Part shown: piece after piece, positions 39,695 to 49,482 of the stretch | Layout: each line of letters starts with the position of its first letter | How positions within the stretch are numbered: the first letter of the stretch is position 1 | From: Alphaproteobacteria bacterium | GTDB lineage: Bacteria > Pseudomonadota > Alphaproteobacteria > Rhizobiales > Rhizobiaceae | Direction of reading: 5' to 3' | Assembly (NCBI GenBank): GCA_024742485.1 | Contig: JANSYK010000004.1 | Coordinates: 1-64,000 of the forward strand | Length of the DNA stretch: 64,000 nucleotides | The notes under the pieces: generated by a model | Told to the model about the DNA's origin: nothing | The model's input: the letters and a program-made list of their open reading frames with translations, nothing else | Database searches by the model: none | Made by a program: the position numbers and the translations under genes

Positions 39695-40576
39695 ATGCAC
39701 GCTGAAACCGACCGTATCTTCCGATTCGCCCCCAGCCCGAATGGTGAGCTGCATCTGGGCCACGCCTGTTCGGCATTGCTCAATCACGACATGGCACAGG
39801 CGTGTGGCGGCACATTGCTGCTACGCATGGAAGACACTGACACGCAACGCAGCAAACCGGTTTATGAGCAACAGATTCTCGATGATCTGCGCTGGCTTGG
39901 CGTTCGATGGACAGGTCCCGTCCGCCGTCAGAGCGATCACATCGCTGATTATCAATCGGCGCTCAACCGTCTGAAGAAGCTGGGGGTGGTTTATCCGGCA
40001 GCGATGAGCCGCAGGGAGATTGCCGATTTTGTCGCCGGTGCGCCGGGTTGGCCGCGTGATCCCGACGGCGCACCCTTTTATCCAGGGCGCGAGCGGGAAC
40101 TGGATGCGGCAGCACGGCAAAAGCTGCTGGGCTCCGGCAAACCCGTCGCCTGGCGGCTGGACATCAGCAAGGCATCAAAACGGCTTCAAGCGCCGCTGAC
40201 CTGGCGGGAACATGGCCGGGGACCGCAAGGTCAGACCGGAACAATCAACTGCGATCCGGCCGCCTGGGGAGACATTGTGCTGATTCGCTCCGATGGCCAA
40301 GTCGCCTATCACCTTGCGGTGGTGGTCGATGACGCCCTACAGCAGGTCACTGACATTGTCCGCGGACACGACCTTTTCCACGCGACTTCGCTGCACCGGC
40401 TGCTGCAAACGCTGCTTGGACTGCCGCAACCGCGCTATACGCACCACCATCTGCTGAGCGACGGCGAAGGCCGCAAACTGTCGAAAAGCAAACGCGATCT
40501 TTCACTGCATTCGCTTCGCAGTGGGCACTCACCGGCCGATATTCGAAACCTGATTGCCGAGAGCGCCAAAATCTGA
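39695..40576 (+). CDS. gluQRS: tRNA glutamyl-Q(34) synthetase GluQRS
   Basis: GluQRS attaches glutamate to queuosine in tRNA-Asp. The 293-aa protein is the truncated GluRS type: FAPSPNGELHLGHACSALLN (HIGH-like) and KLSKSKRDL (KMSKS-like), with no anticodon-binding domain. The zinc-binding Cys residues of Escherichia coli GluQRS are absent (YPAAMSRREI), so this is a zinc-free form. A TTG 12 bases upstream is open, but ATG 39695 is preferred. Confidence 0.93.
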   Translation: MHAETDRIFRFAPSPNGELHLGHACSALLNHDMAQACGGTLLLRMEDTDTQRSKPVYEQQILDDLRWLGVRWTGPVRRQSDHIADYQSALNRLKKLGVVYPAAMSRREIADFVAGAPGWPRDPDGAPFYPGRERELDAAARQKLLGSGKPVAWRLDISKASKRLQAPLTWREHGRGPQGQTGTINCDPAAWGDIVLIRSDGQVAYHLAVVVDDALQQVTDIVRGHDLFHATSLHRLLQTLLGLPQPRYTHHHLLSDGEGRKLSKSKRDLSLHSLRSGHSPADIRNLIAESAKI

Positions 40577-40590
40577 AGTACTGTTTCTGT

Positions 40591-40881
40591 CTATTCCACC
40601 CGCATGAAGAGATGCTTCAACAGGACCAACACCAGCAGGGAGCTGAATGCGCCGACCAGACCCGCGCCGGCCATCACTTCAACATTCGAGACCGCCAGAC
40701 CGGCAATATCGGCAAGGAAAATGCCGAGAAACAAACCAGTCGTCAGTACCAGCATATTGCCGAGCACGCCGAATCCGGAAGAACCGATGACACCATCCAT
40801 GGCGTGACCCACAAAGAAACACCCTATGATACAGGCAATGACCAACCCGTAGAAAACCTCAGGGGCTACATATCCAATCAT
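40591..40881 (-). CDS. Small three-span membrane protein, function unknown
   Basis: The 96-aa protein is nearly all hydrophobic: spans at about 8-28, 36-60 and 68-92, with GHAMDGVIGSSGFGVLGNML between the first two. The glycine-rich layout recalls transglycosylase-associated (YeaQ/GlsB-like) small membrane proteins, but the resemblance is loose. It converges on gluQRS and lies downstream of the BrkB gene. Confidence 0.75.
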   Translation of the reverse strand: MIGYVAPEVFYGLVIACIIGCFFVGHAMDGVIGSSGFGVLGNMLVLTTGLFLGIFLADIAGLAVSNVEVMAGAGLVGAFSSLLVLVLLKHLFMRVE

Positions 40882-41037
40882 TTATCCGCTCCGTCCCATT
40901 CATGCGCCCATCAGGCGCAGGACCAATCACTGAAGCGGCCATGTTACTCAATATCTGATGGGTTTTCTTGCACATCCGCAAAATTCGGTTAACACGCAAT
41001 GCAGACGTGGCGGTGTTCTGATCCTATTTTCAATCAC

Positions 41038-41892
41038 TTAACCATTTTTGTGACCGACATCATTCCCGCTTCTGGCAATGATCGCGGCGTTCAATTCCGC
41101 CCCGAAAATAAAGATGACCGCAATGATATAAAGAAAAATCAAGGCGATCATGATCGACGCCAGACCGGCATAGGTTGCCACATAATTTGAAAAGCTTTGC
41201 AGATAGGCTGCAAAGAAGGATGCGCCCACCATCCACAACACCATGGTGGTCACGGCACCCGGAAGAATCGTTCGAAATGTTCTCTTGTCCGCCGGCAGCC
41301 ATTGATGACAGACCAGCAGGCCCACAAACAAGAGGGCAGCCGCAACCACAATCCGCCAGTTTTCAATATGGGCGACGATGCCTTCGCTCCATGGAAACCA
41401 CTCGCGTGCCAGCTGGATCGCAAGCGGCGCCAAAACCAGCAGAAAACTGATGACCAGCATGATCAGGGCCGCAACGAGCACAAATCCGAGACTTTGTGCA
41501 CGAAGCAGGAAGAACGACCGCCGGTCCTGGACCCGGTAGGCCCGGTTCAGCGAAACACGTAGCGCCTCGACACCATTGGAGGCAAAAAAAGCCGCAGCGA
41601 TGACGCTGACCGTCACCAGGCCGCTGCGATTGACCGTCAGAACATTCAGAACCTCGCGCGAGATCGGTTCGGCAATGGACTCGGGCCAAGTATCGAAAAT
41701 GATGTGGACGGCCGTGTCGGCGAAAGCGTCGGCGCCGGCAAAACTGGCCAATGCGGTCGCGAAAATCAAAAACGGAAAAAGCGCAAGCAGTGTGGAAAGT
41801 GCGACATGGCTGGCCATTGCCCAGCCATCATCATTGTTGAAATGAAGAATCGCGTCGGCAAGAATCTCCCAAACACGCTGCCAGCTCATCAT
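41038..41892 (-). CDS. YihY/BrkB family membrane protein
   Basis: The 284-aa protein has the six-span BrkB layout, including HFNDDGWAMASHVALSTLLALFPFLIF, NGVEALRVSLNRAYRV and the PG in TILPGAVTTMVLWMVGASFF. The family was once called RNase BN; transport or envelope roles are suspected. ATG 41892 or 41889, behind GGGAG, is preferred to the upstream frame start at 41928. It is divergent from the SDR gene across a palindrome. Confidence 0.9.
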   Translation of the reverse strand: MMSWQRVWEILADAILHFNNDDGWAMASHVALSTLLALFPFLIFATALASFAGADAFADTAVHIIFDTWPESIAEPISREVLNVLTVNRSGLVTVSVIAAAFFASNGVEALRVSLNRAYRVQDRRSFFLLRAQSLGFVLVAALIMLVISFLLVLAPLAIQLAREWFPWSEGIVAHIENWRIVVAAALLFVGLLVCHQWLPADKRTFRTILPGAVTTMVLWMVGASFFAAYLQSFSNYVATYAGLASIMIALIFLYIIAVIFIFGAELNAAIIARSGNDVGHKNG

Positions 41893-41977
41893 CAACTCCC
41901 TTTGCGCCGTCGCTTCAACGCCCGGCATTGATGCACACTTTTACCCCGATCGGCTCAATGCATTACCGACCCGGGTT

Positions 41978-41995
41978 CCAGGGTCCTGACCCTGG
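41978..41995. promoter_or_regulatory. Inverted repeat between the BrkB and SDR genes
   Basis: CCAGGGT-cctg-ACCCTGG is a perfect 7-bp inverted repeat with a 4-base centre, in the 175-bp divergent gap. It could be an operator for either gene or a small hairpin; function inferred. Confidence 0.3.
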
Positions 41996-42067
41996 TGCAA
42001 CAATCTGCCCTATGTTTTATGGCCGGAACCGCTTGTCAAACACAATTACGCGCGGCAAAGAGTTGCC

Positions 42068-42898
42068 ATGGCCCAACAACGAACCATTCTTGTCACAGGA
42101 TGTTCCTCCGGCATCGGCGCGCACTGCGCCCGTGCGCTCAAGGATGATGGTTGGCGAGTCTTTGCAACGGCCAGACGGCAGGAAGACATCGATCGTCTCG
42201 CTGAGGATGGCATCGAGGCCTTCTATCTGGACTATCGCGAGGAAGACAGCATCGGCGCTTTGTTCGACAACGTCATGGAGCGATCGGGCGGCACGCTGGA
42301 CGCGCTGTTCAACAACGGAGCCTATGCCCAACCAGGTGCGATAGAGGATGTGCCGACCGAAGCGTTGCGTGAGCAATTCGAGGCCGGGTTTTTCGGCTGG
42401 CATACGCTCACAAGGCTGGTCATCCCGGTCATGCGAAAAGCCGGCCATGGACGGATTGTGCAATGTTCGTCCATCCTCGGCTTGGTGCCCATGCGCTGGC
42501 GGGGCGCCTACAATGCCGCCAAACATGCCCTGGAGGGCCACTCCGTAACGATGCGCATGGAGCTTGCAGGGAGCGGCATTCACGTCAGTCTGATCGAACC
42601 GGGGCCGATCGAATCGAAATTCACCACCAATGCGCTCGCCTACATTGAAAAATACATCGATGTGGAGGGCTCGGTTCACCGTGAGGACTATGCGCCCGAG
42701 CTCAAGCGTTTGCGGCAGGGCGGCATCCGCTCCAAGCACAAGCTCAAGCCCGACGCCGTCTATGCGAAGCTCAAACATGCCCTCGAACATGAACGGCCCA
42801 AACCGCATTATGTGATCACACGGCCGGCCAGGATCGGCATCGCCATGAAACGTCTGCTGCCGGCCCGCATGCTTTACGACATACTGCAAACCCGATAA
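42068..42898 (+). CDS. Short-chain dehydrogenase/reductase
   Basis: The 276-aa SDR has the NAD(P) motif VTGCSSGIGAHCARAL (TGxxxGIG), NNGAYAQPGAIED (NNAG-like) and the catalytic SSILGLVPM and YNAAKHALEG (Ser, Tyr, Lys). The C-terminus is extended and basic. Substrate unknown. It starts a plus-strand run with the twin-TM protein, adenosyltransferase and rhomboid genes, an order seen in other Rhizobiales. Confidence 0.9.
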   Translation: MAQQRTILVTGCSSGIGAHCARALKDDGWRVFATARRQEDIDRLAEDGIEAFYLDYREEDSIGALFDNVMERSGGTLDALFNNGAYAQPGAIEDVPTEALREQFEAGFFGWHTLTRLVIPVMRKAGHGRIVQCSSILGLVPMRWRGAYNAAKHALEGHSVTMRMELAGSGIHVSLIEPGPIESKFTTNALAYIEKYIDVEGSVHREDYAPELKRLRQGGIRSKHKLKPDAVYAKLKHALEHERPKPHYVITRPARIGIAMKRLLPARMLYDILQTR

Positions 42899-42940
42899 TG
42901 AAACCGGCCCTTCGAGCCGAAAATCCTGGGAAACCGCGTA

Positions 42941-43138
42941 TTGGCCAACTTTCTCTTCTATCTGACACTGGTCGTCATGGCTGCCGTTGTCTTTGTCCTG
43001 ATACGAGGGCTCTTCAACATGATGCGCGGCGGTTCCGGCAACCTGTCGAACAAGCTGATGCAGATGCGGGTTCTGCTGCAATTCATAGCGGTTGTGCTGA
43101 TTGTCGCCATCCTGTGGATTACCGGCGGTGGGCGCTGA
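42941..43138 (+). CDS. Twin transmembrane (HIG1-like) small protein
   Basis: The 65-aa protein has two spans (FLFYLTLVVMAAVVFVLIRG and MRVLLQFIAVVLIVAILWI) joined by a Gly/Asn-rich loop, as in HIG1-domain proteins that associate with respiratory complexes. The start is TTG 42941, which is supported by conserved placement between the SDR and adenosyltransferase genes. It is 42 bases past the SDR stop. Confidence 0.85.
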   Translation: MANFLFYLTLVVMAAVVFVLIRGLFNMMRGGSGNLSNKLMQMRVLLQFIAVVLIVAILWITGGGR

Positions 43139-43180
43139 CTGTCAGAAAACGAAACTCGAACCGACGAAAGAGAACCGGCC

Positions 43181-43762
43181 TTGGTCAAGTTGAACAAGAT
43201 CTACACCCGCACGGGAGATGACGGCACCACCGGCCTCGGCTCCGGTCAGCGGCGCGAAAAATATGATCTGCGCATCGCCGCCTTCGGCACGGTCGACGAA
43301 GCCAATGCCTGCGTCGGCATGGCACGCCTCCACACGGCGGACGCGCCGACGCTGGACGCCATGCTGTCGCGCATGCAGAACGATTTTTTTGATCTGGGCG
43401 CCGATCTGGCCACCCCTGATACGGGCGAGAAACTCGAATACGAGCCGCTGCGGGTGACCGACCAGCAGGTCGAGCGGGTTGAGAGGGAGATCGACGCGCT
43501 GAATGCTGACCTCGAAGCCCTCCGCTCATTCATACTGCCCGGCGGTTCGCCCGCCTCCGCCGCCCTTCATCTGGCCCGCACCGTGGCCCGCCGCGCCGAA
43601 AGGCTGATGGTTGAACTGAATGAAAAAACGGGTGAACCGGTCAACCCGGCGGCCCTGCGCTATATCAACCGGGTGTCCGACCTGCTGTTCGTCGCGGCCC
43701 GCTGTGCCAACGCCAATGGCCGGGACGACGTTCTTTGGGTGCCGGGCGCAAACCGCGACTGA
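43181..43762 (+). CDS. Cob(I)yrinic acid a,c-diamide adenosyltransferase (PduO type)
   Basis: PduO-type enzymes add the adenosyl group to cob(I)alamin. The 193-aa protein has the ATP-binding N-terminal signature TRTGDDGTTGLGSG, FGTVDEANACVG, and the C-terminal AARCANANGRDDVLWVPG. The start is TTG 43181 (MVKLNKIYTRTG). No cobalamin riboswitch or other cob genes are nearby; the product supplies cofactor for B12-dependent enzymes elsewhere. Confidence 0.93.
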   Translation: MVKLNKIYTRTGDDGTTGLGSGQRREKYDLRIAAFGTVDEANACVGMARLHTADAPTLDAMLSRMQNDFFDLGADLATPDTGEKLEYEPLRVTDQQVERVEREIDALNADLEALRSFILPGGSPASAALHLARTVARRAERLMVELNEKTGEPVNPAALRYINRVSDLLFVAARCANANGRDDVLWVPGANRD

Positions 43763-44011
43763 GCCGCCACGGACTACGGCACGAATCCCTGATCTCAAAG
43801 CGTGACAGGTGCAGACAACAGCCCGCTGACCGGCAGCCGTGCCACTGACCGCCGCCGGCGAGAGGCCTGCAGACCTCCACCAGCGGCGAAATTGCAAACG
43901 GACCGTCGGCCCTTGCCGCCAAACGGTTGGCACGGGCCGCAAGACCGCCTAAAACACACTCATCCGGCTCAGACAGCAGCGGGACACCGATCTGAGGCGC
44001 GACATCCGACC

Positions 44012-44770
44012 ATGTTCATCCCACTCCATGACCGCAACGATTTGCAGCATATTCGTCTGCAATATGTGACACTCGGCCTGATCATCCTCAATGTGCTGAT
44101 CTGGCTGGCCACCTCCCTGAGCGGCGATAGCGGTGAATTCACCACGGCTGCCGTTTTGGGCCTTGGATACATTCCCGCCGTGGTCAATGGCTATGCCGAC
44201 CTGGCGCCGGGGCTGGCAATTGTTCCCGATGGCGCGACCTATATCACCTATGCGTTCCTGCACGGCGATATCTGGCATGTGGGATCCAACATGCTGTTTC
44301 TGTGGGTGTTTGGCGACAATATCGAAGATGCGATGGGGCACATCAGGTTCCTGATCTTTTACCTGCTTTGCGCGGCAGCGGGCGCATTGGCCCACGGCCT
44401 GCTCGATCCGCATTCCGAGGCGCCCTTGATCGGCGCGTCCGGAGCGGTTGCCGGCGTTGTCGCCGCCTATCTGGTGCTGCATCCGCGCGTCCGCGTCTGG
44501 GTCCTGGTTCTCGGCCGCATACCTCTTCCTCTTCCGGCCTTCGTGCCGCTGGCCCTGTGGATCCTCTACCAGCTCTACATGATCGTGGCAGACAGCGACG
44601 GCACGGTCTCTTGGGCCGCGCATGTCGGTGGAATCATGGCCGGCGCGATTCTGGTTCTGGTCATGAAGCGGCGGGAGGTGCCCCTTTTCGACCGGAAGAT
44701 CATTTCACCGCGGGCCGTCGAACACAAAAAGGCGACTGACGAACCAAAACAGCGGCCATGGGGCCGGTAG
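44012..44770 (+). CDS. Rhomboid family intramembrane serine protease
   Basis: The 252-aa membrane protease has six or seven spans, with the catalytic Ser in LIGASGAVAGVVAAYL (GxSG) and the catalytic His in SWAAHVGGIMAG; HVGSNMLFLWVFGDNIED is the conserved loop. It cleaves substrates within the inner membrane. The frame extends to 43802, but that part is low-complexity and unlike the family; ATG 44012 (MFIPLHDRND) is the usual start. Confidence 0.93.
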   Translation: MFIPLHDRNDLQHIRLQYVTLGLIILNVLIWLATSLSGDSGEFTTAAVLGLGYIPAVVNGYADLAPGLAIVPDGATYITYAFLHGDIWHVGSNMLFLWVFGDNIEDAMGHIRFLIFYLLCAAAGALAHGLLDPHSEAPLIGASGAVAGVVAAYLVLHPRVRVWVLVLGRIPLPLPAFVPLALWILYQLYMIVADSDGTVSWAAHVGGIMAGAILVLVMKRREVPLFDRKIISPRAVEHKKATDEPKQRPWGR

Positions 44771-44820
44771 GCGCCATTGGGCCAGGAATTCAAAAACCCA
44801 CGGTCCAGACACAAACGCAA

Positions 44821-44849
44821 TTGACGAAAACGGTCGGTTGCAGATATGT
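44821..44849 (+). promoter_or_regulatory. Candidate promoter of etfBA
   Basis: TTGACG (44821-44826) and ATATGT (44844-44849) are 17 bases apart, or TATGTG at 18, and about 120 bases upstream of etfB. It is the best promoter-like pair in the 202-bp gap after the rhomboid gene. Confidence 0.45.
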
Positions 44850-44972
44850 GACGGGCACAAGCGCGGCCAAGCTTGAGGCCGCGGAAATTGACCACGTCGA
44901 TGTCGTTTTCCAGCCAACACGGATCAATTCGATTGTGCAGACATCTGCGAGCAGTTTGAGAAAGGTAAACGA

Positions 44973-45722
44973 ATGAAAGTTCTGGTACCCGTGAAGCGGG
45001 TGGTTGACTACAATGTCAAGATCCGCGTCAGGCCGGACGGCTCCGGTGTTGAGCTGGCCAATGTCAAAATGTCGATGAACCCGTTTGACGAGATTTCCGT
45101 CGAGGAAGCCATCCGTCTGAAGGAGGCCGGCAAGGTCGAGGAAATCGTCGCGGTCTCCATCGGACCGGCAAAGGCCGAGGAAACCATTCGCACCGCACTG
45201 GCCATGGGTGCCGATCGCGGCATTCTCGTTCAGACGGATGATCTCGTGGAACCTCTGGCCGTCGCCAAGATCCTCAAGGCCATCGTCGACGAGGAAAGCC
45301 CGGAACTGGTCATCGTCGGCAAACAGGCCATCGACGATGATGCCAATCAGACCGGGCAGATGCTCGCAGCGCTTCTCGGCTGGTCACAGGGAACCTTTGC
45401 CTCCGATGTCGAACTCGGCGACGGCGTCGCATCGGTCACCCGTGAGGTCGATGGTGGTTTGCAGACCATCGAAATCTCCCTGCCGGCGGTCGTCACCACC
45501 GATCTGCGACTCAACGAGCCGCGTTACGCATCGCTGCCCAACATCATGAAGGCCAAGAAAAAGCCGCTCGACAAGAAGACCACGGACGATTACGGCGTCG
45601 ACACCACGCCGCGTCTCAAGGTCATCACGACGGAAGAACCGGAAGGCCGCAAGGCCGGGGTCAAGGTCGAAAGCGTTGCCGAACTGGTCGACAAACTCAA
45701 AAACGAAGCCGGCGTGCTTTAG
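44973..45722 (+). CDS. etfB: Electron transfer flavoprotein subunit beta
   Basis: The 249-aa beta subunit binds AMP and pairs with EtfA to carry electrons from acyl-CoA dehydrogenases to ETF-quinone oxidoreductase. It has [42 protein letters not shown] (the ETF beta signature) and the recognition helix near [15 protein letters not shown]. It is 17 bases ahead of etfA. Confidence 0.97.
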   Translation: MKVLVPVKRVVDYNVKIRVRPDGSGVELANVKMSMNPFDEISVEEAIRLKEAGKVEEIVAVSIGPAKAEETIRTALAMGADRGILVQTDDLVEPLAVAKILKAIVDEESPELVIVGKQAIDDDANQTGQMLAALLGWSQGTFASDVELGDGVASVTREVDGGLQTIEISLPAVVTTDLRLNEPRYASLPNIMKAKKKPLDKKTTDDYGVDTTPRLKVITTEEPEGRKAGVKVESVAELVDKLKNEAGVL

Positions 45723-45739
45723 GAACGGGAGCCAGAAAC

Positions 45740-46669
45740 ATGACTACTCTTCTTCTTGCCGAACACGACAATGCCGAGCTTTCGGACCAGACCGCCAAGG
45801 CGCTGTCGGCAGCGACAGCCATCGGCGGTGATGTTCACGTACTTGTCGCCGGAAAGGGCGCGCAAGCCGTTGCTGATGCGGCGGCTGGCCTGAACGGCGT
45901 CTCCAAGGTGCTGCTCGCCGAAGCCGACGAACTGGCGGTCAATCTGGCCGAACCGACAGCAGCTCTGATCGTATCCATGGCCGACGGCTACGACACGATC
46001 ATGGCCGCGGCCACCACCAACGGCAAAAACATCATGCCACGGGTGGCGGCCCTGCTCGATGTCATGCAGATTTCCGACATTACCGAGGTGGTTTCCGCCG
46101 ACACGTTCAAGCGGCCGATCTATGCCGGCAACGCCATCCAGACCGTGCAGGCGACGGACGCCAAGAAGGTTATCACCGTGCGGACTGCCGGATTTGACGC
46201 AGCTTCCGCCGGTGGGTCTGCTTCAGTTGAAACCGTTGGTGCTGCTGGTGATCCCGGTCTGTCGAAATTCGTCGAGGCCAAATTGTCGGATAATGACCGT
46301 CCGGAACTGACTTCGGCCAAGGTCATCATTTCCGGCGGCCGCGCCCTCGGTTCCGCCGAAAAATTCCAGGAAGTCATCCTGCCGGTGGCCGACAAGCTCG
46401 GTGCCGCCGTTGGCGCGTCGCGCGCCGCGGTCGATGCGGGCTATGCGCCCAATGACTGGCAGGTGGGCCAGACCGGCAAGGTGGTCGCCCCGGATCTTTA
46501 CATTGCCTGCGGTATTTCAGGCGCTATTCAGCACCTGGCCGGCATGAAGGATTCCAAGGTGATCGTCGCCATCAACAAGGACGACGAAGCCCCGATCTTC
46601 CAGGTTGCTGATTATGGCCTTGTTGCCGACCTGTTCGACGTGCTGCCGGAGCTCGAAAAGGCGCTCTAA
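45740..46669 (+). CDS. etfA: Electron transfer flavoprotein subunit alpha
   Basis: The 309-aa subunit binds FAD in its C-terminal domain, where VSGGRALGS-type (IISGGRALGSAEKFQ), VGQTGKVVAPDLYIACGISGAIQHLAGM and VAINKDDEAPIF are intact. It works with EtfB from the adjacent gene. A strong hairpin lies 42 bases downstream, before the dehydrogenase gene. Confidence 0.97.
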   Translation: MTTLLLAEHDNAELSDQTAKALSAATAIGGDVHVLVAGKGAQAVADAAAGLNGVSKVLLAEADELAVNLAEPTAALIVSMADGYDTIMAAATTNGKNIMPRVAALLDVMQISDITEVVSADTFKRPIYAGNAIQTVQATDAKKVITVRTAGFDAASAGGSASVETVGAAGDPGLSKFVEAKLSDNDRPELTSAKVIISGGRALGSAEKFQEVILPVADKLGAAVGASRAAVDAGYAPNDWQVGQTGKVVAPDLYIACGISGAIQHLAGMKDSKVIVAINKDDEAPIFQVADYGLVADLFDVLPELEKAL

Positions 46670-46710
46670 ACGGATTGCAACATACGTCTCTTCGCAGGTG
46701 CAAAAAAACC

Positions 46711-46746
46711 AATTGGCCGGGCTGGACCTAACCAGCCCGGCCAATT
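46711..46746 (+). terminator. Strong hairpin between etfA and the dehydrogenase gene
   Basis: A perfect 15-bp stem (46711-46725 with 46732-46746) closes a 6-base loop. There is no T-run after it on the plus strand, but seven As (46702-46708) precede it, so it resembles an intrinsic terminator only for minus-strand transcription. On the plus strand it may be a processing or stabilising element between two co-transcribed genes. Confidence 0.55.
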
Positions 46747-46792
46747 ACGTTATGGCCAATTCAAAAAAGACCTGTAAAGCGGAACCAGTGCC

Positions 46793-47674
46793 ATGCCCAA
46801 CGCGATCAAATCAGTTGGAATCATCGGTGTCGGCCAGATGGGTGGCGGAATTGCCCATGTCTGCGCCGTGGCCGGCTATGATGTTCTGGTGCATGATGTC
46901 TCCGAGGAGCGCATCAGGGACGGTATCGCCACCATCAACGGCAACATGGCGCGCCAGGTTTCCTCCGGCCATTTGAGCGAAGCCGACCGCGATGCTGCCC
47001 AGGCCCGCATATCGCCCGCCTTGGCCATTGAGGACCTTGCACCGGTCGACCTGGTCATCGAGGCCGCAACCGAGGATGAAACGGTCAAGCGCAAGATTTT
47101 CGCCAATCTGTGCCCCTTGCTGAACCCGGAAGCCATCCTGGCGACGGATACCTCATCACTCTCCATTACCCGGCTTGCCTCCGCGACGGACCGGCCCGAG
47201 CGGTTCATCGGCATCCATTTCATGAATCCGGTTCCGGTCATGAATCTTGTGGAACTGGTACGCGGCATCGCAACGGAGGATGTGACCTTCGAGACCGCGA
47301 AGGACTTCATCACATCGCTCGGCAAAACCATCACGGTCGCCGAGGACTTCCCGGCCTTTATCGTCAATCGGATTTTGCTGCCGATGATCAATGAGGCGAT
47401 CTACACGCTCTATGAGGGTGTGGGATCGGTCGAGGCCATCGACACGGCGATGAAAATGGGCGCCAACCACCCGATCGGACCACTGCAACTGGCCGATTTC
47501 ATCGGCCTGGACACCTGTCTGTCGATCATGCAGGTGCTATATGACGGACTGGCCGATTCCAAATATCGGCCCTGCCCGCTACTCGTCAAATATGTCGAAG
47601 CCGGCTGGCTTGGGCGCAAGACCGGACGGGGCTTTTACGACTATCGTGGCGAAGAGCCGGTCCCGACGCGCTGA
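46793..47674 (+). CDS. 3-hydroxybutyryl-CoA dehydrogenase
   Basis: The 293-aa enzyme oxidises (or reduces) 3-hydroxyacyl-CoA with NAD(P). It has the Rossmann motif [14 protein letters not shown], the catalytic-His region [15 protein letters not shown], and the C-terminal dimerisation domain with [19 protein letters not shown] and [18 protein letters not shown]. Its place after etfBA fits short-chain fatty acid or PHB metabolism. Confidence 0.95.
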   Translation: MPNAIKSVGIIGVGQMGGGIAHVCAVAGYDVLVHDVSEERIRDGIATINGNMARQVSSGHLSEADRDAAQARISPALAIEDLAPVDLVIEAATEDETVKRKIFANLCPLLNPEAILATDTSSLSITRLASATDRPERFIGIHFMNPVPVMNLVELVRGIATEDVTFETAKDFITSLGKTITVAEDFPAFIVNRILLPMINEAIYTLYEGVGSVEAIDTAMKMGANHPIGPLQLADFIGLDTCLSIMQVLYDGLADSKYRPCPLLVKYVEAGWLGRKTGRGFYDYRGEEPVPTR

Positions 47675-47787
47675 TCGGATCCTGCACGGCCGGGCACAAC
47701 CACGCGAAAATTGCATCTGACAGCGGAATTGATATTCTGACCGCGATCGGTCGCAATGGATAGTGACCCGTCAAGGGGGCAGCTTCC

Positions 47788-49482
47788 ATGCGTGTATTGC
47801 TGATCTGGCCAAAATTCCCGATGACATTCTGGTCGTTCGAGGGTGTCTTGGAACTGGCCGGGATGAAATCCTATATGCCACCGCTCGGATTGCTGACGGT
47901 CGCCGGCATATTGCCGCAGGACTGGTCGTTCCGCCTTGTTGATCGCAACGCCCACACGCTGAGTGAGGCGGACTGGGAGTGGGCCGACATCGTCATGCTG
48001 TCGGCGATGATCGTCCAACAGGACGATTTTGCCGCTGTCATTCGCGAATCCAAGTCGCGTGGTATTCCCGTCGCCGTCGGTGGCCCCTATGTCACCTCCG
48101 TGCCTGAGGATGCGGAAGCGGCTGGCGCCGACTACATCGTCCTGGACGAGGGTGAAATCACCATCCCCCCATTTGTCGACGAATACACGAAACGGGGAAA
48201 CTGGGTGCGCGGCACCGATGAACCCGCCCTGCGCTTCGGCGCTGGTGGAAAGAAGCCCGATGTCACTGAAACACCGATGCCACGCTACGATCTGGTCGAT
48301 CTGAGCGCTTACGATTCCATTCCGGTACAGTATTCCCGCGGCTGCCCGTTTCTGTGCGAATTCTGCGACATCATCAATCTGTACGGACGAAAACCCAGGA
48401 CCAAACATCCCGAACAATTGCTGGCTGAACTGGAAAGCCTCTATCAACTGGGTTGGCAGGGGTCAGTGTTCCTGGTCGACGACAATTTCATCGGCAACAA
48501 GAAAAACGTCAAAAAGCTGATGACGGAGCTCAAACCATGGCTGATGGCGAGGGACCGTCCGTTCCTGCTGACAACGGAAGCCTCCATCGATCTGGCATCC
48601 GATGACGATCTCATCGAGCAGATGCTGCAATGCAATATCGGATCGGTGTTCATTGGCATCGAAACACCCGACGTCGACAGCCTGGCCCTGACGAGGAAAC
48701 ACCAGAACAACCGCAACCCGATGATGGATGACATCCGCAAACTGCAGCAGTCCGGCATGCATGTGATGGCCGGCTTCATTATCGGCTTCGACAATGAGCA
48801 GGCTGGCGCCGGGAGCCGGATCGTGCGCTTTGTAGAGGACTGCAACATCACCCTTGCCCTTCTGTCGATGCTGCAGGTTCTGCCGAACACCGGCCTGTGG
48901 ACCCGACTCGAGCGGGAGGGCCGGCTCAGCACCGACATCGGTACGATCAATCAGACATCGGCTTTGAACTTTGTCCCGACCCGCCCGGCACAGGAGATCG
49001 TCCGGGAATATCTCGAAGCCTATGAAAAACTCTATGACCCGGTGCTCTATATCGAACGCGCCCATCGGCTGTTTCTTGAACTCGGCAGCCCCGACCTCGA
49101 CCGGCTTCCCAAGCAACAGCATGTACCGCTCCCGCCGCTGGGTGTCCGCATGCAAAGAATGCTGCGTACGCTGAAAACCGTGCCCTATGCGGTCACCGCG
49201 CCCTTCAAGGTCATCTGGCGCCAAGGTGTTGTGCGCCCTTCCCGATCAGTCTTCTGGCGGTGCATGTTCTCGATCATCCGGCACAATCGCGGAGCCTTCG
49301 GCTTTTACGCGACAGTCTGCGCCCATAATGAGCATTTTCTGCAGATTCGCGATGCCCTGCGCGCTTCACTGGAAGGCGAAGTGCCCTCGCTGCCGACCGA
49401 AATCTACGTCCCGCCCGATCGGTCGGAGGAAGAGTCAATACGCCGCAAGCCCGAATTCGTCACTCACCTTGCAGGCGGCTGA
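47788..49482 (+). CDS. B12-binding domain radical SAM protein (DUF4070 type)
   Basis: The 564-aa protein has an N-terminal cobalamin-binding-like Rossmann domain (about 1-150, SYMPPLGLLTVAGIL) and a radical SAM domain with CPFLCEFC (Cx3Cx2C, about residue 188). It ends with a DUF4070-type C-terminal extension. Related proteins act in hopanoid or other membrane-lipid modification. The typical cobalamin DxHxxG motif is not seen, so B12 use is uncertain. It overlaps the DUF4153 gene tail-to-tail by 23 bases. Confidence 0.9.
   Translation: MRVLLIWPKFPMTFWSFEGVLELAGMKSYMPPLGLLTVAGILPQDWSFRLVDRNAHTLSEADWEWADIVMLSAMIVQQDDFAAVIRESKSRGIPVAVGGPYVTSVPEDAEAAGADYIVLDEGEITIPPFVDEYTKRGNWVRGTDEPALRFGAGGKKPDVTETPMPRYDLVDLSAYDSIPVQYSRGCPFLCEFCDIINLYGRKPRTKHPEQLLAELESLYQLGWQGSVFLVDDNFIGNKKNVKKLMTELKPWLMARDRPFLLTTEASIDLASDDDLIEQMLQCNIGSVFIGIETPDVDSLALTRKHQNNRNPMMDDIRKLQQSGMHVMAGFIIGFDNEQAGAGSRIVRFVEDCNITLALLSMLQVLPNTGLWTRLEREGRLSTDIGTINQTSALNFVPTRPAQEIVREYLEAYEKLYDPVLYIERAHRLFLELGSPDLDRLPKQQHVPLPPLGVRMQRMLRTLKTVPYAVTAPFKVIWRQGVVRPSRSVFWRCMFSIIRHNRGAFGFYATVCAHNEHFLQIRDALRASLEGEVPSLPTEIYVPPDRSEEESIRRKPEFVTHLAGG

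Noticed and set aside
43802-44011. A 70-residue N-terminal extension of the rhomboid protease
   Set aside because: It is Arg/Pro-rich low-complexity sequence without a ribosome site; the family start is MFIPLHDRND.
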